From Nelumbo lutea (Eukaryota > Streptophyta > Magnoliopsida > Proteales > Nelumbonaceae), in NCBI GenBank assembly GCA_022828595.1, contig JAKGHH010000003.1, positions 9,610,934 through 9,674,933 of the forward strand: DNA of 64,000 nt. Direction: 5' to 3'. The notes beneath the pieces were generated by a model. That model had not been told where the DNA came from and did no database searches. It saw only the letters and a list, made by a program, of their open reading frames with translations. Below, in pieces: positions 24,833 through 36,107 of this stretch; position 1 is the stretch's first letter, and every line of letters begins with the position of its first letter. A program made the translations under genes and the position numbers.

Positions 24833-25908
24833 GTCACCTTTTCTGCTTTAATGTATAACATTTCCACCATGTTATCCCACACTAACATGTTATGGTTTCC
24901 CAGAACTACCGATACCCACCACACATGAAGAAGTCCATTGGAATGATTTGTGCTTTTACATCACTCTTGGCTTTTTCTGAAATCTTTCATTTACAGGAAC
25001 TGGGTACATGCAAGCTTCCTTAATAGGGATTCAAAGAGCTCAGATTCAGTAGTGGGTATTGTAAATTATCGGGTGTCTACATGGTATTTTTGAGCTTTGA
25101 ATGACATCTTTAGGAAATTGAGGGCTATTCTTCTGAAGCACTGGAGAAGAAGAGTTCCTGTCAACATACCAAAACTACAGCATCTCTATTAATTTACCAT
25201 TTAAAATCCTATCCAGTTAAATTTTATATTATGATGGATCACTGTAAGTGGTCATTGAGACAGTAAATTCCAGATGATGAATTGGCGTTTACTGATATTG
25301 ATTCTTATCCGTTAACTCATGGATGAGATCAGGATAAACTGATAAAGAGGTGGAGCATTTTCATTCTCAACCAGTGAACATTGTAGAGAACAGGATCATG
25401 TTGGAAACTTACAAGCTATATATGCCAGGGTGGTCTGCATCATCATCTCCATTTCTTTGCTTTATCCAGATACACTATCGCCATTGTAAATAGCAACCTA
25501 TCGTTCTTATCAGAAGGATACAAAAAGCTTGATTGGAATATTCTGTTTTGCTGGCGACAGCAGCGGAAGGTGGTGAGCGTAACGTGGCTGAATCCAAGTT
25601 TAGAAATCTAGGTTAAGTTGTGCTGTGTATAATGGTTGGTTTGTGGGTGACTGGGTGTTGGAACGTGCCCCACTTCTTCCAATTTCCTTAAAATCAAGAC
25701 CAGATTCAGAGGGCTCATCCATGATGTATCGACAAATTCCAATTCACCATCTAAATCATCCAACCAGTATTCAAAATATCGCAATGCATCGGTGTTTATT
25801 GTATGATACGTATACGTTTTTGAATCCATTTAAATACCATTTAAAGGGATTTACGAGTCTCTTTCTGATCATTTAAATGCCATCATAAAAGAAGAGTATT
25901 GTACATTA
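24833..25908. other. RopGAP 3' flank, no further gene
   Basis: The proximal part should be 3' UTR. No conserved ORF. Two overlapping short ORFs near 25608-25876 on opposite strands look incidental. Confidence 0.4.
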
Positions 25909-26040
25909 GGCGCACTCGGAAAGAGTATATATATATATATATATATATACCATATAAATACATACAAAATAATAAAAAACATAAGGTTTTGTGTTCTACG
26001 TATTTGTATTTATAATCTCTACAAACCGAGCTTTAGAAAC
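25909..26040. mobile_element. Small MITE, ACAAATACATACAAAATAAT family
   Basis: Starts AGGCGCACTCGGAAAGAGTA and ends ATCTCTACAAACCGAGCTTT, weakly inverted ends around ATAAATACATACAAAATAAT. The same core occurs at 56136-56250 and 57780-57962. A (TA)n tract at 25927-25950 has expanded inside it. Confidence 0.55.
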
Positions 26041-26269
26041 ATGCAAAATGCAATTTTTGTGCCTGCGTATTGATACTTTGAACTATGCATCCAACGAGTG
26101 GTGCACAAGGAAAATTAGGTCAACTGGATTATCTTCTTTGTCTGTCTTTGATGTTTCATTTCCAGAACCAACCAAGTTTGAATTCATCGATAATCTGATT
26201 TGATTGGTATGAAGTTTGAACATGACATCTAAGAATGGGACTTCTCAAACGATGCTCTTGTATTTTGCT

Positions 26270-26577
26270 TTGTTATGGTTTTTTTCTCTCTCCATGTGTT
26301 ACCAAAATTAATTTGTTTTCATCTCTAGTTTTAAGCATTTCCAATGGGTTTTGTCAATCTAACCTGTAGTCATAAAACCTATAATCAAGATAGATTTGAT
26401 TCTTGTAGAAAGCTCTCAAGCTTGAAGTTTCTAAAATGGGTTTTGTTTTGTTGCTAGAATTCACAAATGGGTTATGACTGCAGGTTAGATTAACAAACCC
26501 ATTGGAAATGTTTAAAACTAGAGACGAAAACAAATTGATTTTGGTAACACATGGACAGAAAAAAAAAACCATAACAA
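26270..26577. repeat. Long fold-back (inverted repeat), arms about 100 nt
   Basis: The left arm (26270-26372) reads TTGTTATGG..CCATGTGTTACC..TCTCTAGTTTT..CCAATGGGTTT..CTAACCTG. The right arm (26471-26577) is its complement with few changes. The spacer (26375-26470) is repeated directly after the right arm (26580-26682) with GTAGAAAGCTC, TTTGAAGTTTCTAAAATGGG and TTCACAAATGGGTT. It would fold as a stable hairpin if transcribed. Confidence 0.75.
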
Positions 26578-26689
26578 GATAGGTTTGATTCCTGTAGAAA
26601 GCTCACAAGTTTGAAGTTTCTAAAATGGGTTTTGTTTTTTGTTTCTGTTTTTTTTTTGTTAAATTCACAAATGGGTTCTCCTTGTTTTT

Positions 26690-27960
26690 TCCTTGCTTCC
26701 TCTTTGCAATCTATTAATATATGTATCATTTTATTGGGGCTCATGAGACCAGTCTCTCTAAAATGCCAGTCAAACATAAATAAGAGCTTCAGGAACTTTC
26801 TTCCTAGATTCTTGTCCAGAAGATGAAAAAGGTAAAGCTAAAGTGGAAAGAGCGGGGCTACTATGAAGGTGCCCTTATCATAACTGCAATAATAAGGTGG
26901 TCTTCCCTTCAAAGTCCAATCACACCATGTGACCCATGTATAGAGGATCTGGACCCATCATTAAAGGGGTCCAATTCTACTGAAATCATTCTATATTGCT
27001 GGTTTTTGAGCTAGGGTTGGACCTATGACCCACATGACGAAGGGTTCCAAACTTCTTTTACTCGGGCAATAAGTGGCTATCTCATTATTGTCATGATGGG
27101 GGCACCCTCATTTTCACATGCATCAAATGGAAAATCTTTTTTTTTTTTTTCATAAAAATTGAAACAATGTTAGAAACCAGTCAGCCCCGCAATTAGGTGA
27201 CGAGGAGACGAAGGGGATGATTGTACAGGAAAGCTAGGTCAAAGTAAAAATGGATTCATGCCACCTTTGAGGAGGGCTGAGGGCCTAATAAATTGAACCA
27301 AAAAGGTGTTTCAGAGAGAGAGAGAGAGAGCGAGAAAGCGAGCGAGCGAGAGAGAGAGAGATTACATTAATTCACTACAGCTCTACAGCTGCAGTTCTTC
27401 CTGGGAATTAGTCCAAACTCCAAACCTTAAATGGTTTTAATTGTCCAACTAATTGACGACTCCACTTTCTATTTCAGAAAATTTCTTGCAATTACTTGCT
27501 CCAATTTAAGAAATAAGAACAACCCACCTACTAGTTTAATCAATATGTGGCATTAGAAATAAGAATTTAGAATCCCAAAAGCAAATTATAGTTTAATACT
27601 GTAAGTCTGTAACTGTTCTATTTATATTTCACAATAACAGCTCCCAGAACCATTTTAGTGCTGTAAGCCTGTAAATAACATAGAATTTTACTTCTTTTAA
27701 ACAGATTTGGCCATGCCCAAATCAGTGATTTGTGGAGAATCAGGTTCCTGAAAATGAACAGATCTTCAGCTTTTTGTTAATTTTACAATCATTGTACCAT
27801 AATAGAATCAATGACTTTCTATGCTCCCTGTGAGTAGATTTTGTGGTCACGAGTGCTTTCAAATTTCAACTACTAGATACTAGAAAGATAATGAGGAATG
27901 GAAGTGTCTCAGAAGGTGCCATTGAAATGAAATGTGAGGGGTAGTTAGTAATATTTAGTA
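26690..27960. other. Intergenic upstream of the FAF-like gene
   Basis: Includes a GA-rich tract (27317-27360, with GCGA variants) and otherwise AT-rich sequence. No gene seen. Distal promoter of the FAF-like gene is likely in its right part. Confidence 0.4.
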
Positions 27961-27984
27961 ATCTTCTCTCTCTCTCTCTCCAGC

Positions 27985-27992
27985 TATAAATA
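27985..27992 (+). promoter_or_regulatory. TATA box of the FAF-like gene
   Basis: TATAAATA in context CAGCTATAAATAGAGAG, 353 nt upstream of the ATG at 28345. A CT tract (27965-27980) sits immediately upstream and a GA tract immediately downstream. A start about 30 nt further on gives a 5' UTR of roughly 330 nt that is CT-rich. Confidence 0.75.
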
Positions 27993-28344
27993 GAGAGAGA
28001 AAATAACTGTGGTCTATAACAAACACGTCACAAGGCTCTCTCACCACCAATCCTGAATTCACTCCAACTGGAGACCCAAAACACAACAGTATTGCCCCCA
28101 ATAATAGCACCCTCTCCTAATTCGACCACCTCTCCATGTCAACCCCGTGTGCTTAGCTCCCTCCTCATTTACTTCAACCCCCTCTCTCTCTCTGCAATCT
28201 GCATTCCTTCATCTTCTATATTAAGGCTTCTCCTCTAATCTGTCTTCACTTTTAAACAAAACCAAACCCATCTGTCTGTCTTTCGTTCTTTCTTTCTTTC
28301 TCTGTATTGCTTTCTCCTTTTTGTCACTCTTAAACAGCTTAGCC

Positions 28345-29244
28345 ATGGCTGCCTGTGGTAGCCTTGAACACATTTTTGAGAAGCCAATGCCAGAAAATCC
28401 TACGCTCATCGGATCTTTTTCCCCATGGAACCAGATCAAATCCATGAAACCAATCGACCTCTCATCTTTTACTGAGATTTTTGGCGAGCTGCACTTCAAG
28501 GAAAATCCTAAATCACCATCCTTGCCTTCTCTTCCTCCTAACTCATCTTCCTTGGTGGATCCAAATCCACAGCCTGCGTTAGAAACCCTCAACTTCAAAA
28601 ACGATGGTAATGCTATCAATGAGGAGAGGACGAAGAACAACAACGACCCACCATCAATGGATTCTTTGTTGGATGCAGAGAAAAAGAATCAATGCGTGGG
28701 TTGTTCACCCAAGAGCGGTGATGGGTTTTCATCCAAGAATTCAGAAAGTTTGCAGCACTGCACGGAAGGCCTCGGATTTGAGAGCTCCGATGATGTCGAG
28801 GATTCCAAAAGTGATACCAGCGGTGACTGGAAGACGAAAGAGGAAGAGAAATTGAATATATCGAAATACTCATCGTGGGAGAATAAATCTGGGGAGTTTA
28901 AGAGATCGAAGGCAACTGGTAGGCCTTTCCCACCACCCATCTCTTGCATTGGTAGCAGCGGGAAGCCATGGGTTTGCTTCAAATCTTATCGATACGACGG
29001 GAGGTTTATTCTGAAGGAGATTAGAATCCCGACCCAGGAGTTCCTGCATGCACGTAGGGAAGATGGACGTCTGAAAATTCGCTTAGTTCAATCAGAAGGA
29101 ATTCTAGAGGAAGATGACGAAGAAAGAAGAGGAGGAGAGGAGGAAGAAACAGAAGATGAAGCAACCGAGAACGTAGAGGACGATGCCAGTGAAGAAGAAG
29201 AAGAAGAAGAGAAAATTGGCCAAGAAAAAACTTTCAAGGTTTAA
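28345..29244 (+). CDS. FANTASTIC FOUR (FAF)-domain protein, FAF-like
   Basis: Single uninterrupted reading frame of 299 residues. The ATG in context GCCATGG is preferred; the frame stays open upstream to 28321 but only from a TTG. Residues about 192-249 form the FAF domain: GRPFPPPISCIGSSGKPWVC, then YDGRFILKEIRIPTQEFLHA and GRLKIRLV. N-terminal residues 1-50 (ACGSLEHIFEKP..SFTEIFGELHF) are conserved in the FAF-like subgroup. The middle is Ser/Asn/Lys-rich and the C-terminus (252-290) is a Glu/Asp block. FAF proteins of Arabidopsis restrain shoot meristem size in the WUSCHEL/CLAVATA pathway. The FAF-like subgroup is less studied and some database names place it in chloroplasts, but I see no convincing transit peptide. 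A TATA promoter lies 353 nt upstream. Confidence 0.88.
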   Translation: MAACGSLEHIFEKPMPENPTLIGSFSPWNQIKSMKPIDLSSFTEIFGELHFKENPKSPSLPSLPPNSSSLVDPNPQPALETLNFKNDGNAINEERTKNNNDPPSMDSLLDAEKKNQCVGCSPKSGDGFSSKNSESLQHCTEGLGFESSDDVEDSKSDTSGDWKTKEEEKLNISKYSSWENKSGEFKRSKATGRPFPPPISCIGSSGKPWVCFKSYRYDGRFILKEIRIPTQEFLHARREDGRLKIRLVQSEGILEEDDEERRGGEEEETEDEATENVEDDASEEEEEEEKIGQEKTFKV

Positions 29245-29691
29245 ATACCTACAAGGTCTGGTATTTTGTTTCATCTCCATGGATATACAAGAGGAAACTA
29301 AAGAAACGATGAGTTTGCTTTGGTTCTTTTACTTTAGATTTGATAGTGGATATATCCATGACTTTTCTTTCATTGTTCTTTTATGTGTTTTTCAATTTTC
29401 ATTCAGACTGTTAGACTGTTGTTAGGTAATAGTCCTTCAGAAGGCTGAAAAATGGTGTGATCATCCAATCCGATATACAAATTTGGCATAAACATGGAAA
29501 GGAAAAAACAGACGAATTTATAGGATTTTCAGACTGTCAAAACTTGTACTTGGGTCTATTATGATGCTTAAATTTGATATCCTATCTCATCTACTCTGCA
29601 AATCATTACTTTTAATTAGTAATGGTTTGCTCTCTCTGGTTGATCAATAGATTGGATTAACATAGACCAATTAATCCACCTCATTGAACAT

Positions 29692-29710
29692 GGGGGGGGG
29701 GGGGGGGGGG
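29692..29710 (+). repeat. G19 homopolymer
   Basis: Run of 19 G, about 450 nt after the FAF-like stop codon. Assembly length may be unreliable. Confidence 0.8.
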
Positions 29711-30111
29711 AATTGTATAATTTTTTGTCAATGACAATGAAAAACACAAGTGACCACGGATTGACTATGGCAAATTTGGCATAGATCAGCCTTCTGGCAG
29801 AAGAAAATGAAAATTCTTTGGTTTCAATTCCCAATTCTTTGGTCTGATACCCATGAGTGCAGAATATAACAACTGAACAATTCCTTTTACCCTTGTTAAT
29901 TTTCCTGCACACATTCTGAAAAGGCTCCATTTTGAGCATATAACCTACACCTGCTCACTTAAGGCTCCACCAGTTAATACCTTTTGGCTTTAACATTGGG
30001 ACCATTACTTATCTAATGGTAAAATCTCCGGCTGGCAAGTGTGAGAATATGGGTATGAGGGCGGCCATTTTGTGCTAAAGGTTAGGACCTTACCAGTCTA
30101 CTCCTCCCAAG

Positions 30112-30305
30112 ACGATGAGAAATCAGCTACGCCAACTGGAATAGCATTTGGCTAAAACCGTGAAATCCCAGCCTTAGATGCAATTTTATGGCCCCACCTT
30201 ACGTTGCTTAATCCAATTCAAGGTGGGCTGCATCAATTCATCTAAGGGCCATGATCCACGGATTTAGCCCAGTGCTACTCCAAACGGAGTAGCTGATTTT
30301 TGATC
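30112..30305. mobile_element. Palindromic MITE with arms of about 85 nt
   Basis: The left arm AGAAATCAGCTACGCCAACT..GGCTAAAACCGTG..CCTTAGATG..CCCCACCTT pairs with the right arm ending GGAGTAGCTGATTTTTG. A short GCTTAATCC centre remains. A third AAAAATCAGCTACACCGG block follows at about 30318. Non-coding fold-back element. Confidence 0.7.
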
Positions 30306-30489
30306 TCCCTAGACGATAAAAAATCAGCTACACCGGTTGGAGACTTGGAGTACTCCTGCCTAGGACTTCTCCCATGGGCATAACTGATTTCTCCTCTCCC
30401 AAGATCCTACTTCCTAGATAGCTGAGACCAGCATTAGGCAATGGTTTTTACCTAGAGAAGAAACATCTCTCACAAGTATTTTTTTATAG

Positions 30490-31070
30490 AAACTTTTTTT
30501 TTATCAATAATACTTTCATTAACTCATCAAAAGAAGATTTACAATAGGAAGACAAACACGCTTATCTTCCAAGAGCAACAAAGAACCTCAAGAAAAGAAA
30601 GAAAACACACTATAGTTACAGCTTAACCCAAACAAGTGCATCCCTTTCTGTCTATTGTTTAATTAAACCATCAGCTAGAGAATTAGCCAATCTTTTAACC
30701 CAAAGTATCTTAACTTCCATCCCGCACCAGCCACTTGAATTTCCTCTTCTCATTATTGTACTTCCATAAGCCATTGTGATTTTTAATCAGCCACCCTATC
30801 ACCACCTCTGAATCCCCTTCAATTAAGAGTTTCCTGATGTTCAACTCCTTAACTTTTTGTACTCCTTCCATAATTGTAAAGATCTCAACTCTAAGGGAGT
30901 CACCCACTCTAATTGGGCTTGAGAAAATAACAAAAATGACCCCATTTTCATCCCTAAAAACACCTCCAAATCCCAATTGTCCCGGATTTCCCCTGCTACA
31001 CCCGTAAGAAAGTATTGATTTAACTGCAGTGGGAATTCAGATAGCCAGCAGAACACTTTTCTTAAGAACC
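30490..31070 (-). pseudogene. LINE fragment: RNase H region and 3' tail
   Basis: The minus strand reads an RNase H type 1 pattern (GFGGVFRDENG, then KLLIEGDSEVVIGWL, then RLANSLADGLIKQ) with frameshifts between blocks. The sequence then runs to ATTATTGATAAAAAAAA, the LINE-type A-tail, near 30490. Only the 3' end of ORF2 remains and it cannot encode a working protein. The upstream reverse transcriptase part is absent. Confidence 0.75.
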
Positions 31071-33113
31071 CTTTTAAGGTATCGAAATTATTATGCCTCC
31101 AGTTTACACATTTGTATCCACTGAGGAGCTTTTACAGAATCCTTGCAAATAATGAGGAAGAAATTATAGACAAGTTCCATAGATATGTAATGCTCTTTCA
31201 TCCGAACTATCATCAATGTTTGCATAAAAGAGAACTTGTAGAAATTCACTACAAATTGATCAACCAGGACCCAGTTCTTTTTTCAGGATACCAAAGGAGT
31301 GTTTGAATAATTAATCAGCTGTAAGCTTAAATGATATCTCAGCCCCTATCGCAAGCTTGTTGGGAATGTGGCATTCAACAATAAAGGTCCTGAGAAAGAA
31401 ATCAAGCAGTGTCAAAAGATCCCAAAGGACCCGCATAAGTCACTTTTGAACCCTGTCATAATCATATCTAATCAAGATGCTAATCCTTTGGGGCAAAAGT
31501 TAGCAAGAGAACTGAACCTGTGGTTCAGAGTGAAAAAGCCATTCAGGGCTCTTTCCCCGGTAGCTGGGAAGTAGGAAGTTAAGTTGAAGAACTGACGTCA
31601 AGGATTCTGGCATAGTGAGAGACAGGGCGCAATGATAGAAACAAAATGAAAATAGAAAGAAAGAAAAAGTAACAAAAAACATTTCTCACAAAAGCACAAT
31701 TAATTCAAGTGGCATTCTCTGGTATCCCCTAAAAAAATATAAGGTGACTCTGAAGCCACTCAATTATTCCTGGAAGTTGAGGTGCTCTTTGACTGCAAAT
31801 ATACAGGTCGAGTTCTATTTCATTGGTCCGCTCATCACAGCCACAGTAGATATTGTGTTTGTCATTCTTCCAGATGGACTCTAATGTGGATGTTCCTAAT
31901 CGCATATAGTTCAGACCCAATTGACAGTATTAGTTCCAACATGAAAAGTCAGCACTGAAGCAATAAAAGGAAGGAAGATAGTATTAGCATCAAATGACAT
32001 CAGACCCTTGATGCTAAAGCTCTTGAAAACGAACTTTTTTGCAAAAACTATACTGCTTGGCTTGAGAATAGATTCTCAAAGAGCTTTCTTTGCATACAAT
32101 GACAACTGAGTGGAACCCAGGAAAATTTTTCTGTAGTAAAGAAGCCTTTCTAAATGCTGGGAAATCTGATAAACAAAGACATTTCATTTCTTTTATCATA
32201 TGCAGAGAAAAAGAGTGGATGGTCTTAGTTCTCTGCTGAACCGGGAGTTTTTCTAGGCTGGAAAGCGGTGCTTAAATGATGTTGAAACCATACAAACTGC
32301 AAGTCAAGAGACTTGAATCTGTGGCTGGTGTTGCATCCAAAAAGCTCTACTTCCCTATCATTGTGCTGATGGGCTTGAACGAAAGATACTCTGAGATCTT
32401 TTAAGCTTTCTGATGATACAAATCTGGTCCCCACGTCATGGGCTGCGATTAGAACCTAAGCCATTATATGATTCACAATATTTTGATGAGAGGCCATTAT
32501 CTGGTGGGAGTGGAATGCATTTGTAAAGAAGCCCAAAAAACCAGGCAGCTCATTGGCCCTGTTTTTGAGAACATCTACCACTATCCAATGCAATTCAACA
32601 ATTACCTTATTTTGATCAAGGCATTATGTGGGAATTCCCTTGGGGGAACCTGTCAAAAGGCTGGTCTTATCACATCTAGACAATTTGTACTTCACATTTC
32701 ATGATTTGCAGGACTCTAGATTAATATTACCACCTTGTTTCATTCCAAACAAGCCATTTTTACAAATTGGAAATCATTCAAAGAAGGGATAAATTTACTA
32801 GGTGGAAGGATAAAAAAAAGAAAAGAAAAAGTTCCAAAATACATAGAAGGGCACAAGTGGCTCATAAAATATCTGCACTATTTTCTTTCCTCTCCTTTTG
32901 ATAGAACTGATCTGTAAGTACTGTTGATCACCCATGTGTGGTCGCATCACAACAAAAAACAATTGCCATCAGAATAACCTTGAAAAGGCCAACCATGCCT
33001 CTTGGACTTGATTTTCTCCAAATCAAATTCTGCAATAAGCATGGCTTCATTCTTTCATTTGCAGCTGTGATAATTTCTCTGGTGGACCCTGTCCATTGTT
33101 GATCAATATTAAC
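31071..33113. other. Unassigned single-copy-looking sequence
   Basis: Several 60-80 codon ORFs on both strands (for example 31729-31920 minus, 32225-32434 minus, 32468-32704 plus) look mildly coding-like, but no domain is recognisable and opposite strands compete. Could hold exons of an unrecognised gene or only decayed repeats. Confidence 0.25.
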
Positions 33114-33685
33114 CAATGTTTTAAAAATCGACCCAGAGGCCGAAATGTTTTTTCCTCTGGGTTGCAGGTCACGGTTCAACCAGCCGAGTCGAACAGTTCA
33201 GACTGTTCCACGTCATCATATATATATTATCAATAAATAATGTATAAATATGTTTTAGATATGTTATATGTATTTTTATATTTAATTTATATTTTCAACT
33301 CAGTTTTTAGTTTTTTTATTTATAAAAAATATTAAAATTGCAATTTTAGGCCAAAAAAAGGGTTTTTTTTTTTTGCGAAAATAGTGTGGCAAGGCGCCTA
33401 CAACACCTTGCAATACATAGATCTCTAAAAGTTACCCAAAATATAAAAAAAAAATCACTCTAATCGGACATCGAAGTGCAAAGTTCTGGCCTCCAAAAGT
33501 TTGCATACATTAAGCGTGCAACCCGCGACCCAGTGATCAGGTCAAACCGGTCAACAGTTAAACTGACCAGGTCAAACGGTTTTTGACTGTCTGATGGGTC
33601 TTGATTGAACCAGACCCGGAATCTTGGCTAGGTGACAGTTCGAACGATTTGACCAGCTGGGTCAACAGCAGGTTGAAAACTATCG
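33114..33685. mobile_element. Element with CAATGTTTTAAAAA ends
   Basis: The left end reads CAATGTTTTAAAAATCGACC and the complement of the right end CGATAGTTTTCAACCTGC. Subterminal GACCCAG words are inverted on the two sides. About 570 bp, no ORF. The ends resemble the elements at 45477 and 52658, but no matching flanking duplication is visible. Confidence 0.5.
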
Positions 33686-33937
33686 GAGGATTACATACAA
33701 TCAGCCCTCTATAATCTTTTCTGAGATGGCACGATTCCATACTGCTTAACTAAGAACCTCTAATCATTAATAAATATAGCTAATTAGGAGGGTGTCTAGT
33801 ACATTGTGTTGCACTTTCGTTTCTGCTCACATAAACTCCACATAGGCGATTCAACTTTAGCATTCAAAATATGCCATTGGTAGAGCCGATTTAACTTGAT
33901 ACAGGAACACCACAGCTTGCATTGGGTTTCACACCGA

Positions 33938-33984
<47 letters not shown>
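33938..33984. repeat. Compound (CT)n(CA)n microsatellite
   Basis: About 11 CT units followed by about 12 CA units. Same architecture as at 15693. Confidence 0.85.
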
Positions 33985-34499
33985 TCCCTCTCCCCCTCTT
34001 AATTTGCTCCCATTGTAGCATATTTGCCACTAGATCCCTCTTAGGAACTTGTAATTCATCACTATAGTATATTTGATTCCTTTTGGGATGGGGTTGGTTT
34101 TTCCTGACATCCCTATATTGTTGTTTTGCTCTCTTCAGTATCTCTTCATATTTAAACCATTGAACCTAGGGAAGATCTGGTTCCCTAGATGACACTTAGC
34201 ACTTCATCTTTTATTCATTATTATAACACATCTGTTTCAATTTGAGTATATTTTGAATCTCTTCATTCTACCACCATCTTTTTTTAGTGCTTTATCAAAT
34301 TCCTTCAGATTTTCCTAAAACCTTTGGTGCAAGATTTTTAATATCATTGTCTATTCTAAGCCACATATCATATAGTCATCTAAATTCCATTTTCCTTCCA
34401 CCATGAACTTATCTTTCAATTGTTCTATTTTTATCCTGTCCCTTTGTTTCTTACCTTTGGGATTGGTTCTCCTCTCTCTTTTAGGTGCAGCTGGAATTC

Positions 34500-35150
34500 C
34501 CCCTTGTGTGTGCTAAACTTTTTTTGACCCCAATTTCTTCCGCCAACCAAACAAAAGGGGTAGGGTAATGTGGAGATTAACAAGATCAGCCATTCTTTGG
34601 TCGATTTGGGAAAAAAGAAACAACAAGATCCTCCAAGGGCAAGAAAAATCCAAGGAAGCACTTGTTGAGGGCATTACCATCAAAGATTTACATTGGCTGA
34701 AAATTCTACAACTATTCAAGGACTTCTCTTATGATGATTTGCTTAGAGGATGAAGTGTCATAGCTTCTTCTTCCACCCATTCTCATACTGTGCAGGAGAG
34801 TTGGTCCCCTTCTCTGCAGGCTAGAGTAAAGCTGAACTTTGATAGTTTGGTGGTAGTTCTCTAGGCAATCTGGGTCCTTCAGGCATTGGGGGAGTCTTCA
34901 GATATGAGGAAGAAAGGTGCTGGCCCTCTTCTTGGGTCCAATTAGGGTGGAAGACTCACTAAGGACAGAAATAGGCCCTAATACAAGGGCTGAGACTAGC
35001 TAAGCAGTGGAGTATGCAACAGTTAGAAGTGGAAGGTGACTCCAAGCTGGTAATCAGTTCGATGCAAGCAAGAACTTTAGGGTCTTGGCCTTTCAGGCAA
35101 CAGCTAAGGGAAATATTGTATTTAGCAAGGGAGTTAAGGGTCACACACAC
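34500..35150 (+). pseudogene. LINE fragment: zinc-finger RVT end plus RNase H
   Basis: MWRLTRSAILWSIWEKRNNK (34568 on) matches the conserved end of the LINE zf-RVT region. Downstream, KLNFDSLV and, in other frames, a VEGDSKLV..ARELG-like RNase H pattern, with stops and frame changes throughout. No tail is seen; it stops near a short CA repeat at about 35145. Confidence 0.7.
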
Positions 35151-35841
35151 ACACATCTATACTATATAATGCCATTACTCGCCTTGGGTTCTGAGCAAGT
35201 CATAAAAGTTAAATCGGATTATTTTATAGTATAAGGTCAATATTTAACTCATCTCCTTTAGTTCATTTAATTTTCTCTCTCCTCTTACATGTGCAAATGC
35301 ATGTGCCACTCGACTAGCATTTGTGTGTCTGTAAAGTAATTACATTCAATAGAAGTTCAATAGAAGGGAAGAAAAAAATAGAACCTAATCATAGATCCTC
35401 CAATGAAGTTGCCAATGAAGTTGCATTTTTTTTTCAGTTCAACTTTATAATAAGAACTCATCAACTTGTAGAATTGGATGTCATAAATATATTTTTAAGA
35501 GTAATGAGCACATTGATTTAGGGTTTCATGGTCACTCTCCAAATAGAGCCCTTGTTGAGATAAAGATACCGTTTCTCTATTTCTCTCTATTTTTTTTTTC
35601 ATTACCATGGTAGGACACTAACATATTTCTGAACATTTTACACATTAGAAATCAAAAATAAAAATATAGAGCAGAATTAACTTTTGGACTGAAGAGGCCT
35701 ATGCCCATGAAAAGCCTCAAGGCAAGCTCAGCCCCAGGCATGAGCTTCAGAATGTGTAGTTCAAGCTTAACCCCAGTGCGTTGATTTAAGGCTTAAGCCT
35801 TTAAAAACTAAACTATGCATGTATATTGATAAAAAAAAAAA

Positions 35842-36107
35842 AAAACTATGCATGTATAACACAAGGCCCTTGATAATTCGTAGAGTCCACCCATCGGTAC
35901 TTGGATTTCCTTTATATCAGCTTTTGAATTCTATTAATGCTGCTTCTCAGATAAAATTTCTTGCTTAAAAAAAAAAAAAAAAAAAACTATGCATGTATAA
36001 CACAAGGCCCTTGATAATTCGTAGAGTCCACCCATCGGTACTTGGATTTCCTTTATATCAGCTTTTGAATTCTATTAATGCTGCTTCTCAGATAAAATTT
36101 CTTGCTT
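35842..36107. repeat. 141-bp tandem duplication bounded by A-runs
   Basis: The copy starting at about 35846 and the one at 35987 are nearly identical for at least 120 nt (ACTATGCATGTATAACACAA to ATAAAATTTCTTGCTTA). Each is preceded by a run of 15-20 A. A short ACTATGCATGTAT block and A-run precede the first copy. Confidence 0.85.

Noticed and set aside
28604..28982. Overlapping ORFs inside the FAF-like gene
   Set aside because: Other-frame shadows of the 299-residue FAF-domain protein.
33796..33981. Minus ORF starting MCVCVCVRERERER
   Set aside because: Translation of the (CT)n(CA)n microsatellite.
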